64,000 bases of DNA from Ruegeria sp. R13_0 (GTDB taxonomy: Bacteria; Pseudomonadota; Alphaproteobacteria; Rhodobacterales; Rhodobacteraceae), in contig NZ_JAGHRB010000002.1 in assembly GCF_017743995.1 (NCBI RefSeq), forward strand, positions 362,571-426,570, read 5' to 3'. Under the pieces are notes generated by a model. It had not been told where the DNA came from. It was given only the letters and a program-made list of their open reading frames with translations, and did not search any database. Made by a program: the position numbers and the translations under genes. This document shows positions 34,358 to 42,098 of this stretch, in pieces; the stretch's first letter is position 1, and every line of letters starts with the position of its first letter.

Positions 34358-35589
34358 AGACCCTCCTCACGGCTGATGAATTTGAAGAAGACAAAGCTGA
34401 AGGCGATCAGGCACATCAGGATCACCACGGCCACAGCCGCGCCTGCCCCAATGTTCGACACCGCAAAGGCCTGTTCATAGACATTCACAGTCAGCGTGCG
34501 GGTGCCCGCGTTACCGCCGGTCAGCAGGAAGATGTCGTCGAACTTGTTGAACGTCCAAATGAAGCGCAGAAGGAACAGGACCGACAGGATGCCCAGCAAT
34601 TGCGGGATGCTCAGCAGCCAGAACTTCTGGAACGGTGAGGCCCCATCCATATCCGCCGCTTCGTACATGCTGGAATCGATGGACTGCATCCGCGCCAGAA
34701 TGAACAGGAAGGACAGCGGGAAGTAACGCCAGATTTCAAAGACGGTGACCATGATCAACGCCAGTGGGCGTTCCCCGAAGAAGTTGATCGGCTCGCTGCT
34801 CAGCCCCATCTGCACCAGCAGCGCATTGGCCGAGCCCGAGAAGGGGTCGAACAGCGTGACCCAGGTAAAGGCCACGGCGATGACGGGGGCAACGTAGGGA
34901 AACAGGTAAAGACCCCGGATAATGCCCTGCCCCTGGAAGCTTTTGTTCAGCAAAAGGGCGGCGAACAGGCCCATGACCAGCGCGCCGATGGTGCCGAAGA
35001 CAGTGTAGAACAGGGTGACCCAAAGCACGCCCCAAAACTCGTCGCCGTCAAACACACGGGCGAAGTTCTCGAGGCTGAACTCGAAATTTGTCAGGACACT
35101 AGGGCCGCTGCCGGTGACTGTTGGTTCAGACCATTCAACCAGATCTTCGAAGGCGTCCGGGTCGCCATCGACCGCAACGGGAACGCGAATGCGCTCGCGT
35201 TGGCCGCCTTCCAGCGTACCAAAGTCGCAGAACAGCTCTTTCCCGTTCAGCACGCAGGGGGCTGCAACGTCGCCAATTGGCGTCACGCCATCGGGCAGGA
35301 CATCCCGGACTGTCACGCCATCGATCGCAATATCCTGACTGGAGTTGCGCAGGCGGTATTCGATCCGCAGATCATCACCCGATCCGCGCAGACTTTCACG
35401 CACGACCGGTGCAGGCGGGCGCAGGTCAGACAGGGTGAAGGGTTTAAAGCTGATCCAGAAGATCGCCAGCAATGGCAGGATCACAACCAGCGATACACTG
35501 ATGATGGTCGGAGCCAGCAGCGTCCAAGCCAGACGCGCCTCGCGTTTGGCTAACGCCCCGGTTCCTGTCGGTGGGGAGGCCGAAGTCAT
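34354..35589 (-). CDS. Sugar ABC transporter permease (MalF-type) with periplasmic DUF11-like insert
   Basis: Permease of 411 residues. After TM1 (about residues 20-47) there is a ~110-residue periplasmic insert (about 55-165). The insert reads like a DUF11/Ig-type beta-sandwich: YRLRNSSQDI, VRDVLPDGVTPIG, then PCVLNGKELFCDFGTLEGG, with paired cysteines. The normal core resumes at about 165 (FEFSLENFARVFDG), and the coupling loop is AADMDGASPFQKFWLLSIPQL. The position resembles, but is not the same as, the P2 loop of E. coli MalF. The insert probably contacts the binding protein or extends into the cell wall space. Confidence 0.9.
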   Translation of the reverse strand: MTSASPPTGTGALAKREARLAWTLLAPTIISVSLVVILPLLAIFWISFKPFTLSDLRPPAPVVRESLRGSGDDLRIEYRLRNSSQDIAIDGVTVRDVLPDGVTPIGDVAAPCVLNGKELFCDFGTLEGGQRERIRVPVAVDGDPDAFEDLVEWSEPTVTGSGPSVLTNFEFSLENFARVFDGDEFWGVLWVTLFYTVFGTIGALVMGLFAALLLNKSFQGQGIIRGLYLFPYVAPVIAVAFTWVTLFDPFSGSANALLVQMGLSSEPINFFGERPLALIMVTVFEIWRYFPLSFLFILARMQSIDSSMYEAADMDGASPFQKFWLLSIPQLLGILSVLFLLRFIWTFNKFDDIFLLTGGNAGTRTLTVNVYEQAFAVSNIGAGAAVAVVILMCLIAFSFVFFKFISREEGL

Positions 35590-35612
35590 GGGTTACCTCG
35601 AAGGGTTTAGGG

Positions 35613-35634
35613 GCAGCGGCGCGCACGCCGCTGC
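35613..35634 (-). promoter_or_regulatory. Stem-loop between sugar-binding protein and permease genes
   Basis: Perfect 9-bp stem GCAGCGGCG/CGCCGCTGC with a 4-base loop, just after the binding-protein stop on the minus strand. It is the same placement as the hairpins in the other ABC operons here. Confidence 0.6.
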
Positions 35635-35647
35635 AGGTGCCGGGTGG

Positions 35648-37003
35648 TTATTGAACCTTGGCCAACTCTTCGTTCATCGCCGCAATGGCTGCGGCCGCGT
35701 CGATTTCGTCGTCAATATACTGGCGAACGACGCGGTTTATGGCCTGGCTGTTGATCATCTTCGATGCCAGCGCCAGTTGGCCTTCGGCCACGCCCCAGCG
35801 CTGCGCCACATCCAGACCGCCGACGATCTCGTCGATCATGGATTGTTCGTACAGATCACCCAGGGGCGCTTTGCGGTCGACACCAACAGGCAGCTCTGAC
35901 CAGGCTTCCGAGAACGCGGTCGGGTTGTCGGCATTGCCACGACGGACCGGGAACTTGCCCTCAGGCGCGATTGCCAGCGTCTGGGTGTAGCCGTCGTCCA
36001 TGGCGAATTTCACGAACTCCATCGCCGCATCGGTATCGGCGTCGTTGGTGATGCCGAAGTACCGTACATCCCCCCAGGCCGCACCATCGGGATTCGACGG
36101 GCCGGACAGTTTGGTCACGATGCCAGTCTTGCTGGCCAGATCGCGCGAGGTCGGGTCGTCATTGATGGTTGGCGGGGCGCTGTCACGCAGACCGGCCAGT
36201 TCGTCAAGGATGAAAGGCGACCAGATGATCATTGCGGCCTTGCCGTCGAAATACAGCTCGCGCGATTGCTTCCAGAAAAGTTCACCCGGAGGCGACGCCT
36301 TGGAGATTGCTTTGTAGAAATCCAGAACCTCAGTGGTCTTGGCTTCGTCCAGCGGCTGGAACCCGTCGGGGCCAACGGGCGAGACGCCATTGGCGAGGAA
36401 GACATGTTCCAGCACCTGGCTCATGAAGTTCTCGTCAACCTTGGTCGCCGAGACAAAGCCGTACATTTCCGGCGGGTTGTGTAGGGCCTCAAGCGCGGCC
36501 TGAATATCGGCAAAGCTGTTGGGGGCTTCCAGACCGGCCTCTTCGAACAGGTCCTTGCGGTAAACGACCATCTGGGTCCAGCCATCAACCGGAACCGAGG
36601 CGGTTTCGTCGTTGAATGCAGCCATCGCCAAGGCACCGGGGGCAAAAGTGTCAGCGCCCAGTTCTTCGATCACTTCAGTCGCGGCTTCGGTGTCAAGAAT
36701 ACCGGCCTCGGCCCAAGGCAGGGCATATTGCAGCGTATGATAGACAACGTCCGGCAGGTCGCCCGCAGCAAAGGCGGCCGTCGCGCGCGTGCCCAAATCG
36801 CTTTCGGTGACCGGGATCACCTCAACCGTGGTACCGGTTTCGGCTTTAAACTGGTCCGCCATCTCTTGCTGTTTGGCCAGACGTTCAGGTTGCTCCTCGG
36901 TGGTCCAAAAACGGATCGTATCGGCCTGCACGGATAGCGCTGTCAGCGCCAGCGCAAGTGACGAGCCAAGCATCAGCTTCGCAGCTTTGGGTGTTAGTTT
37001 CAT
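35648..37003 (-). CDS. Extracellular sugar-binding protein (SBP family 1)
   Basis: Periplasmic receptor of 451 residues with a Sec signal peptide (residues 1-27, ending ALSVQA). The mature protein starts DTIRFWTTEEQPERL, then the family lobe strand VEVIPVTESDL, and later GKAAMIIWSPFILDEL. It follows lacI by 21 bases on the same strand, so it is expressed from the lacI promoter. It delivers a glycoside to the two permeases. Confidence 0.92.
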   Translation of the reverse strand: MKLTPKAAKLMLGSSLALALTALSVQADTIRFWTTEEQPERLAKQQEMADQFKAETGTTVEVIPVTESDLGTRATAAFAAGDLPDVVYHTLQYALPWAEAGILDTEAATEVIEELGADTFAPGALAMAAFNDETASVPVDGWTQMVVYRKDLFEEAGLEAPNSFADIQAALEALHNPPEMYGFVSATKVDENFMSQVLEHVFLANGVSPVGPDGFQPLDEAKTTEVLDFYKAISKASPPGELFWKQSRELYFDGKAAMIIWSPFILDELAGLRDSAPPTINDDPTSRDLASKTGIVTKLSGPSNPDGAAWGDVRYFGITNDADTDAAMEFVKFAMDDGYTQTLAIAPEGKFPVRRGNADNPTAFSEAWSELPVGVDRKAPLGDLYEQSMIDEIVGGLDVAQRWGVAEGQLALASKMINSQAINRVVRQYIDDEIDAAAAIAAMNEELAKVQ

Positions 37004-37024
37004 CGGTGTCCTCCCCGGTTATGT

Positions 37025-38155
37025 TCACGTCAGATGGTTTAGTTTACGCGCCAATTCGTTTGACGTCAGATTTGGTGGCCCGTCAGAGTCACCTTCGATC
37101 AGGTTGGCCTCGGCCAGCTCTCGCAAGTCTGCAGCCGCTTCGCCACGGATTTGCCTTATCAGTAGGGTCGCCAGCCGTTCGCCGGCCGCACGAGAATCGA
37201 CGGAAAATGTCGTCAGTGCAGGGCGCGCGTAACGGCACTCCGGAATACCGTCGTACCCAATCACCGAGATGTCGCGCCCGATCTCGAACCCCTGATCCTG
37301 CGCATCTGCGCAGAAGCCCAACGCGGCCAGATCAGTCGCAAAGACAATCGCCGTTGGAGGTTGATCCAAGGCCATCAGCACCCGTCCCTGCGCCGCGCCA
37401 TCTTCACGCGTGCGCGCACCGTCTTGGATCAGATCCGGATCCAAGGGCAGACCAGCAGCGTGCAAACCTTCGGCATAACCGTCACGGCGTAAATGCGCGT
37501 AGTTGAACTTGGGATCGCTGCCGACAAAGCCTATGCGTGTATGCCCCAAATCGCTCAATCGCAAAACGGCGTTACGCATCGCGCTTTCCCCGGCAATGTC
37601 GAACCACGAAGTCTCGTCCCAGTTGTTTGGTTGTCCATAGCCGGTGCGCCCATACAGGATATGAGGTACACCAAGACTGCGCAGCAGGCCAATACGTGCA
37701 TCCTTAACCGCTGTCCGCGGGAGAATGAATCCGTCGGCCTTCCGTTCCTCGTAGAGGCGGCTCAGCACCTTCAATGTGTCTTTTTCGGAGGTCGCCGTGG
37801 AAATTGTCATGGTCCAGTCGAGGCTACTTGCCGCTGCGCAAGCTCCGGCCAGAAAATCCTGCAAGAAGGGATTGTGCTGATCCGGCTCCTCGCTGTTGAT
37901 AACCATAGCTATCGCACGAACTTGTCCTGTTCGGATCGCCTGCGCATGGCTGAGCGGTCGATATCCCAACACCCGAGCCGCTTTTTCAACCCGTGCGCGC
38001 GTCGCCGAAGAAATATCTGGATACCCGTTGAGCGCGCGTGAAACCGTGCTTTTGGACAAACCCAGATGCGCCGCCAATTCGTCCAGTTTCACCCGGCCCG
38101 TGACGGTTGCGTTACCTGACTGGTCACGCGGTGGATATGAAAGATTCGCGGTCAT
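37025..38155 (-). CDS. LacI-family transcriptional regulator
   Basis: Repressor of 376 residues: a LacI helix-turn-helix at about 23-70 (LDELAAHLGLSKSTVSRALNG) and a periplasmic-binding-protein-like sensor domain (about 85-345), with IGFVGSDPKF and VIGYDGIPECRYARPALTTF. It has about 20 extra residues before the helix-turn-helix. It heads the leftward ABC/GH63 operon, and a perfect 16-bp palindrome lies 18 bases upstream of its start, so it autoregulates the entire unit. Confidence 0.93.
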   Translation of the reverse strand: MTANLSYPPRDQSGNATVTGRVKLDELAAHLGLSKSTVSRALNGYPDISSATRARVEKAARVLGYRPLSHAQAIRTGQVRAIAMVINSEEPDQHNPFLQDFLAGACAAASSLDWTMTISTATSEKDTLKVLSRLYEERKADGFILPRTAVKDARIGLLRSLGVPHILYGRTGYGQPNNWDETSWFDIAGESAMRNAVLRLSDLGHTRIGFVGSDPKFNYAHLRRDGYAEGLHAAGLPLDPDLIQDGARTREDGAAQGRVLMALDQPPTAIVFATDLAALGFCADAQDQGFEIGRDISVIGYDGIPECRYARPALTTFSVDSRAAGERLATLLIRQIRGEAAADLRELAEANLIEGDSDGPPNLTSNELARKLNHLT

Positions 38156-38173
38156 TCATGCTATTTGTTCGTA

Positions 38174-38189
38174 CCGAAACCGGTTTCGG
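38174..38189. promoter_or_regulatory. LacI-family operator
   Basis: Perfect 16-bp palindrome CCGAAACCGGTTTCGG, 18 bases upstream of the lacI start. A central CG flanked by symmetric arms is the classic LacI/GalR operator form. Confidence 0.75.
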
Positions 38190-38386
38190 CAACAAAAAAG
38201 TTAAAAAACGTGCAGCTTGGCTATTTTTTGGACGTTATTGAGACTAATCCGGAACATTTAGAGAACACATGGTAGGATTGGTCGTAAAGTCGGAACCAAT
38301 CGCGTTGGTGCGACCAAGGCGTGCCTGGACTATGACGCGAATGAGTTGATCGCCCAGAGCCAGCGCCATGGTAGATTCTGCTATCC
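38190..38386. other. Promoter-side intergenic sequence upstream of lacI
   Basis: AT-rich stretch next to the operator, then about 150 bases without recognised features before the IS6 remnant. Confidence 0.4.
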
Positions 38387-38612
38387 CTAGATTTCAGCGA
38401 ATACCCGAAAGCCGGAGATTTTTTCGCTAGAGAATTGTTTCGCCCGGATCATGTTGGCTACCTCTATTTCATCCAGTGTGGCTGAAGCCGATCTGAAAGA
38501 CTTAAACCCGCAAATTTACCGCACGCGCCGTTTGATGAATCCGTAATCTTGCTCGATTGTGTTGTTGAGATATCTAGGCCTGTTCGTTTGGGTGTTGGTT
38601 GAGCAGCCGAAC
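38387..38612 (-). mobile_element. Degraded IS6-family transposase C-terminus
   Basis: Reading the minus strand from 38612 gives RPRYLNNTIEQDYGFIKRRVR, then an in-frame stop, CGFKSFRSASATLDEIEVANMI and KQFSS...FRVFAEI before a stop at 38387. This is the C-terminal signature of IS6-family transposases with the catalytic N-terminal part lost. It lies just outside the 3' end of the rep gene. Confidence 0.75.
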
Positions 38613-38869
38613 CGCTTCTGGATCCAGTTCGCGTCTCGAATGCCAGATGCACTTGCACCGCTCTTCTCTATGAAGACGTTGTTTGCGAAACAACCCCTGG
38701 CAAGCTAAACTGCGCATCGATTCCAGTGACGTCGGAGGCATCCCAAAATGGCGTGCAAGCGAACCTTCCTACCACACTTAACTCGCGGCACGCTCCAATC
38801 ATAACAGTCTATTTTAGCACATTTTGACCACTACAGAAACTGGCCTATGTTTCCGTCAGTTGCCAAAAT
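38613..38869. other. Region between IS6 remnant and rep gene
   Basis: About 260 bases. No intact gene; may include further unrecognisable IS debris (38620-38700). Confidence 0.4.
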
Positions 38870-40132
38870 TCAAACGTTGAATGCCTCTGGCTCAAGATCT
38901 TCCCAGAAATCGAAGATAGCAGTGGCGTTCAAGCCTGAACGCCAGCCATGAGATCGAAAATGCTCTCGGTCTAGATCATTGTCCAAACCTGCTAAGAACA
39001 ACCGCTTGTCTGCATCTCGTTGTGTAGGGTTTCGCCGCGAAACCAGGTCTTCCACGATGGCAAGTTTGCGCGCCCTTGCCTGCCTTTCAGCTGTTCGGGC
39101 AGCATATGCCTTTTCTTCTGAGGCTTTTTCTGCGACCCGTTTTCGCGCTGCCTCGATGGCTTCGGGAGTGGGCTCTGGTGTTGGAATGTCTTTCGGATCT
39201 TCGTAGTCATCCCGCAGAGCAGCCGACAAGTATCCGACAGTCGATTTTACACCGCCCTGCCCTTTTACGTAATCGAGCTTCTTCTGGACATAATCTTCGC
39301 CGTGCTCCGCGATCCATTGCCGCGCTAAGCGATCTGACACACCCTGCTTCCTCAGCGTTTTGTACACTGCGAGATTGCGCACCCCATCACTATCGTCGAT
39401 CTCAAACATCGCCTTTTGCGGATTGCCTTTGATCAGAAAACGGATGTCGGTGACGGTTCGACCTTTCTTTTGAAACTCGGGCTCGATCAAAATATCCGAG
39501 CTTTTGTTCACCTCCGTGACCGCTGGTTTGATGATCTTTGCGTTGAGATGTTTGAAACTGGCGTAGTAGTCGCTGCCATCAACACCCATCAGCTTACGGA
39601 ACACGTCCAGGGGCCACCAACCAGTCGACCCTGTCCGCACAAATCGGTAGCAGTTTTCATACAAAGCAAGCCCATGCCCGGAACTGAAATTTCGCTGTAT
39701 CTGCACGTTGATCAGCGCATAGATCTTCGGATCGTACAGTTTTTGCGCCAAGGCGGGTGAGTATGAATACTCGCAAACTCCTCCCTTCAGTTTGGCAAAA
39801 CTCAGCAGGGATGAAACGCCCCATTCCTGGCGCCCCTGCTCATCCAGCATGTCCCACTCCGCAACTGTTTCCGCCAATGCCCGCAGGCTGGCTCGAAGAG
39901 TGTCAAAGTCGTTGGAATTGTACCCAACCATCATAGCAAGCGTTCGCGCATCAATCGTGTGGGACTGCGCGGTCGTCAGGGCATCATAGGCGTTCATCAA
40001 CAAAACATTCGAAAGCTTTCTCTGTAACAGAGAAAGTTTGCCGCTGATGTGTATCGCTGCGACATTTTTCTTAACAGTCTCTCGACGCAAAGCGCCCGAA
40101 AGCTGATCCATGTTCAATTGTGTATCCGGCAT
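38870..40132 (-). CDS. Plasmid replication initiator, Rep_3 (RepB) superfamily
   Basis: Initiator of 420 residues. Two winged-helix domains of the Rep_3 type occupy about residues 20-245: WH1 contains LSLLQRKLSNVLLMNAYDAL and the second contains FRKLMGVDGSDYYASFKHLNAKIIKPAVTEVNK. The C-terminal tail (about 320-370) is a long charged, alanine-rich helix. It is divergent from parAB with ~580 bases between, containing iterons, palindromes and a DnaA box. This is the signature of an iteron-controlled low-copy replicon. A copy of the parS-like palindrome sits within its 3' part (39028). Confidence 0.92.
   Translation of the reverse strand: MPDTQLNMDQLSGALRRETVKKNVAAIHISGKLSLLQRKLSNVLLMNAYDALTTAQSHTIDARTLAMMVGYNSNDFDTLRASLRALAETVAEWDMLDEQGRQEWGVSSLLSFAKLKGGVCEYSYSPALAQKLYDPKIYALINVQIQRNFSSGHGLALYENCYRFVRTGSTGWWPLDVFRKLMGVDGSDYYASFKHLNAKIIKPAVTEVNKSSDILIEPEFQKKGRTVTDIRFLIKGNPQKAMFEIDDSDGVRNLAVYKTLRKQGVSDRLARQWIAEHGEDYVQKKLDYVKGQGGVKSTVGYLSAALRDDYEDPKDIPTPEPTPEAIEAARKRVAEKASEEKAYAARTAERQARARKLAIVEDLVSRRNPTQRDADKRLFLAGLDNDLDREHFRSHGWRSGLNATAIFDFWEDLEPEAFNV
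39028..39044. other. parS-like palindrome, copy 1 (inside rep)
   Basis: GGTTTCGCCGCGAAACC: perfect 7-bp arms with a 3-base spacer, identical in its arms to the copies at 40579 and 42151. Probable ParB-binding centromere site. Confidence 0.7.
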
Positions 40133-40174
40133 GATTCTGCCCGGCTGCTCATTTTGCAGAAGCCTGACACATAA

Positions 40175-40242
40175 GGTACCTTTTCTTCAATAGTTTTTGG
40201 GTACCCAAACACAGGATGAAGGCAATCCCGTATTCAGGTACC
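40175..40242. promoter_or_regulatory. Three GGTACC palindromic boxes upstream of rep
   Basis: GGTACC occurs at 40175, 40200 and 40237, within 110 bases upstream of the rep start. The flanks are similar (AAGGTACCTTTT, TCAGGTACCTTAAG). The position suggests operator sites where Rep dimers repress their own gene. Confidence 0.5.
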
Positions 40243-40262
40243 TTAAGAATCATGCACGCAAG

Positions 40263-40271
40263 TTATCCACA
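40263..40271 (+). other. DnaA box in the replication origin
   Basis: TTATCCACA, an exact match to the DnaA-box consensus, between the rep promoter region and the iterons. Confidence 0.65.
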
Positions 40272-40353
40272 GAAATTGAATCAATCCGAGTCCGATCCCG
40301 ACTTCGTCCCCGGTCCTCAGCGAGAAAACCCATCTAATTAGTGTCTCTTTTCC

Positions 40354-40463
40354 GCAGATTTTCAGTATCCCGAGAATCAGTCCCCTACTTCCTGATCCTT
40401 GGCACCTGATGTACCGTAAACAGATACCTTTGATCCCGTAAAATGGTTCCTTTAGAACCGTAA
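40354..40463 (+). repeat. 22-bp iteron array (replication origin)
   Basis: CCGTAA recurs at 40414, 40436 and 40458, exactly 22 bases apart, each preceded by a CCT-containing block in the same register. A degenerate unit fits the phase at 40354-40375 (ends CCCGAGA) and a poorer one at 40376-40397. Tandem 22-bp repeats are the classic Rep_3 binding sites that set copy number. Confidence 0.7.
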
Positions 40464-40479
40464 GTGGGCACTCAAGTGT

Positions 40480-40560
40480 ATCTATTTCATTGTTTTCACT
40501 ACATTTCTACTCAGTAAAGATTCTAAAACTTCTAAAATACTAAAACGTTTTTTGTGTCGA
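40480..40560. other. AT-rich segment next to iterons (possible unwinding region)
   Basis: About 80 bases of markedly AT-rich sequence directly after the iterons, before parA. The location and composition fit the DNA-unwinding element of oriV. Confidence 0.45.
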
Positions 40561-40578
40561 TTTTCTTTGATTTTGAGT

Positions 40579-40595
40579 GGTTTCGCCACGAAACC
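40579..40595. other. parS-like palindrome, copy 2 (upstream of parA)
   Basis: GGTTTCGCCACGAAACC, 7-bp arms, 3-base spacer, in the parA leader. Same arms as copies 1 and 3. May also act as an operator for parAB. Confidence 0.72.
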
Positions 40596-40712
40596 GCTTC
40601 TAGCTACAATCAACTGTGGAAAAAATACGGGAAGAGGATAGTCATCGCCAACAATGTTCGCTACATTTCCCGATATACGTCGCAAAGACGAACATTTTCT
40701 GAGGCATCGACA

Positions 40713-42098
40713 GTGAGCAAAACCAACCAACCTCCCCTGCCCCCATATTTGAACCTCGATCCGGAAATCGCAGCGACGAAGTTGCCCAATCCTATCGGCA
40801 CATCTCGATTCGCAAAAGCAGCGGCTTTTTGTGCAAAAGGACGCGAAGACCTTGCCCGCAGAGGCTATGCCCCGGATGGCGAGAAGCGACTGCGCCGATT
40901 TTCAATTTGGGAAATCACAAAATATCTAATTCCGGTTGCTCCGGCACATCTGCGCCGTGTTTTAAAAGCGAACCCAGATTTGCCACAAGGCGAAGGTGAG
41001 GCAGGCTCTAAGTGGTTCACCCTTGAAGATGTCCTGACGCTGCGCAAGCACTTTGCGGCGGAAGGTGTAAGCACCAAGGAATACCTGCCCTACCGACCCG
41101 AAGGCCTGCCGGCCAAGGTTGTAGCAGTGGCCAATTTCAAAGGCGGTGTTGGTAAAACATCCACCGCCGCGCATCTGGCGATGTCCGCTGCCCTGGATGG
41201 GTATAAGGTGTTAGTTATCGACCTTGATAGCCAAGGTTCGATGACATCCATACTCGGAGGCCAGGTTGCTGATGAGTGGCAAACCGTCTTTCCTCTGGTC
41301 GCCAAAGACTATGCGCGCGCGGTGCAGGAGGAAAATCGCGTGCGCTCGGCTGCGGTACAGCCCGAAATTCCTCTGGATGAGACTCTTCAGGAAGCTTTGA
41401 AAACCACGCCTCAGGACGTGATTCAAAAAACGCATTGGCCCAATATCGATCTGATCGGCGCGCAGCTGAACCTATATTGGGCCGAGTTCCAGATCCCCGT
41501 CTGGCGTATGGGCCTGAGAAGCTGGCCTTTGTGGGACGGTCTGACGAACTTCCTTCAGGATGAAGGCGTTTTGAATGACTATGACGTTGTCTTCCTCGAT
41601 ACGCCTCCTGCTCTTGGGTACCTAACGATCAATGCGCTGGCTGCGGCGGACATTTTGTTGGTGCCGCTGGGGGCTTCGTTCCTGGAATTCGATTCCACAG
41701 GTCGTTTTTTCGATATGCTCTATACGACATTCGCCAGCATCGAAGATGGTGAGAACGCAGCGCAACGTGCGGCGGGTTTACCGGAACTGAAGTTCGAATG
41801 GGATGTAGTACGCGCGATCATCACGCGGTTTGACGCGAGCCAGCAGACCGATATGGCAAATGTCATTCAGGCATATTTCGGGGATTTCATGAATGCCTAC
41901 AGGCAAGACTATACAGCGCTGGTCGGGCAGGCGGGTGAGCAAGTGAACGGCATTTACGAAGCGGATTATCGCGACTTCAACCGCGAGACATATGTGCGCG
42001 GACGTGAGACTTTCGACAGAACCTATGCCGAATTCAAAGAAGTTCTGATCGGTTGCTGGTGGCGCGATGCGCAGATGGGAGGACAGGCAGATGGCTAA
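40713..42098 (+). CDS. parA: Plasmid partition ATPase ParA
   Basis: Type Ia partition protein of 461 residues from GTG 40713 (GAGG upstream). The frame is open from 40554, but that part covers the AT-rich region and a parS copy. An N-terminal DNA-binding extension (about 1-120, including FSIWEITKYLIPVAPAHLRRVL) precedes the Walker ATPase: deviant P-loop FKGGVGKTS (about residue 145), then VIDLDSQGS and FLDTPPALG. Such N-terminal extensions usually repress the par operon. It overlaps parB by 8 bases. It drives segregation of the replicon with ParB and parS. Confidence 0.94.
   Translation: MSKTNQPPLPPYLNLDPEIAATKLPNPIGTSRFAKAAAFCAKGREDLARRGYAPDGEKRLRRFSIWEITKYLIPVAPAHLRRVLKANPDLPQGEGEAGSKWFTLEDVLTLRKHFAAEGVSTKEYLPYRPEGLPAKVVAVANFKGGVGKTSTAAHLAMSAALDGYKVLVIDLDSQGSMTSILGGQVADEWQTVFPLVAKDYARAVQEENRVRSAAVQPEIPLDETLQEALKTTPQDVIQKTHWPNIDLIGAQLNLYWAEFQIPVWRMGLRSWPLWDGLTNFLQDEGVLNDYDVVFLDTPPALGYLTINALAAADILLVPLGASFLEFDSTGRFFDMLYTTFASIEDGENAAQRAAGLPELKFEWDVVRAIITRFDASQQTDMANVIQAYFGDFMNAYRQDYTALVGQAGEQVNGIYEADYRDFNRETYVRGRETFDRTYAEFKEVLIGCWWRDAQMGGQADG

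Noticed and set aside
38174..38189. Considered as a fourth parS copy because it contains GGTTTCG
   Set aside because: Its arms are in the opposite order (CCGAAACC then GGTTTCGG) with no spacer; position and form fit a LacI operator.
40354..40463. Considered as a CRISPR array because of regular spacing
   Set aside because: The period is 22 bases with no separate spacers and no cas genes; it fits plasmid iterons.
40554..40712. Longer parA start
   Set aside because: The extension crosses the AT-rich origin segment and a parS copy and lacks a ribosome-binding site; GTG 40713 with GAGG upstream is better.
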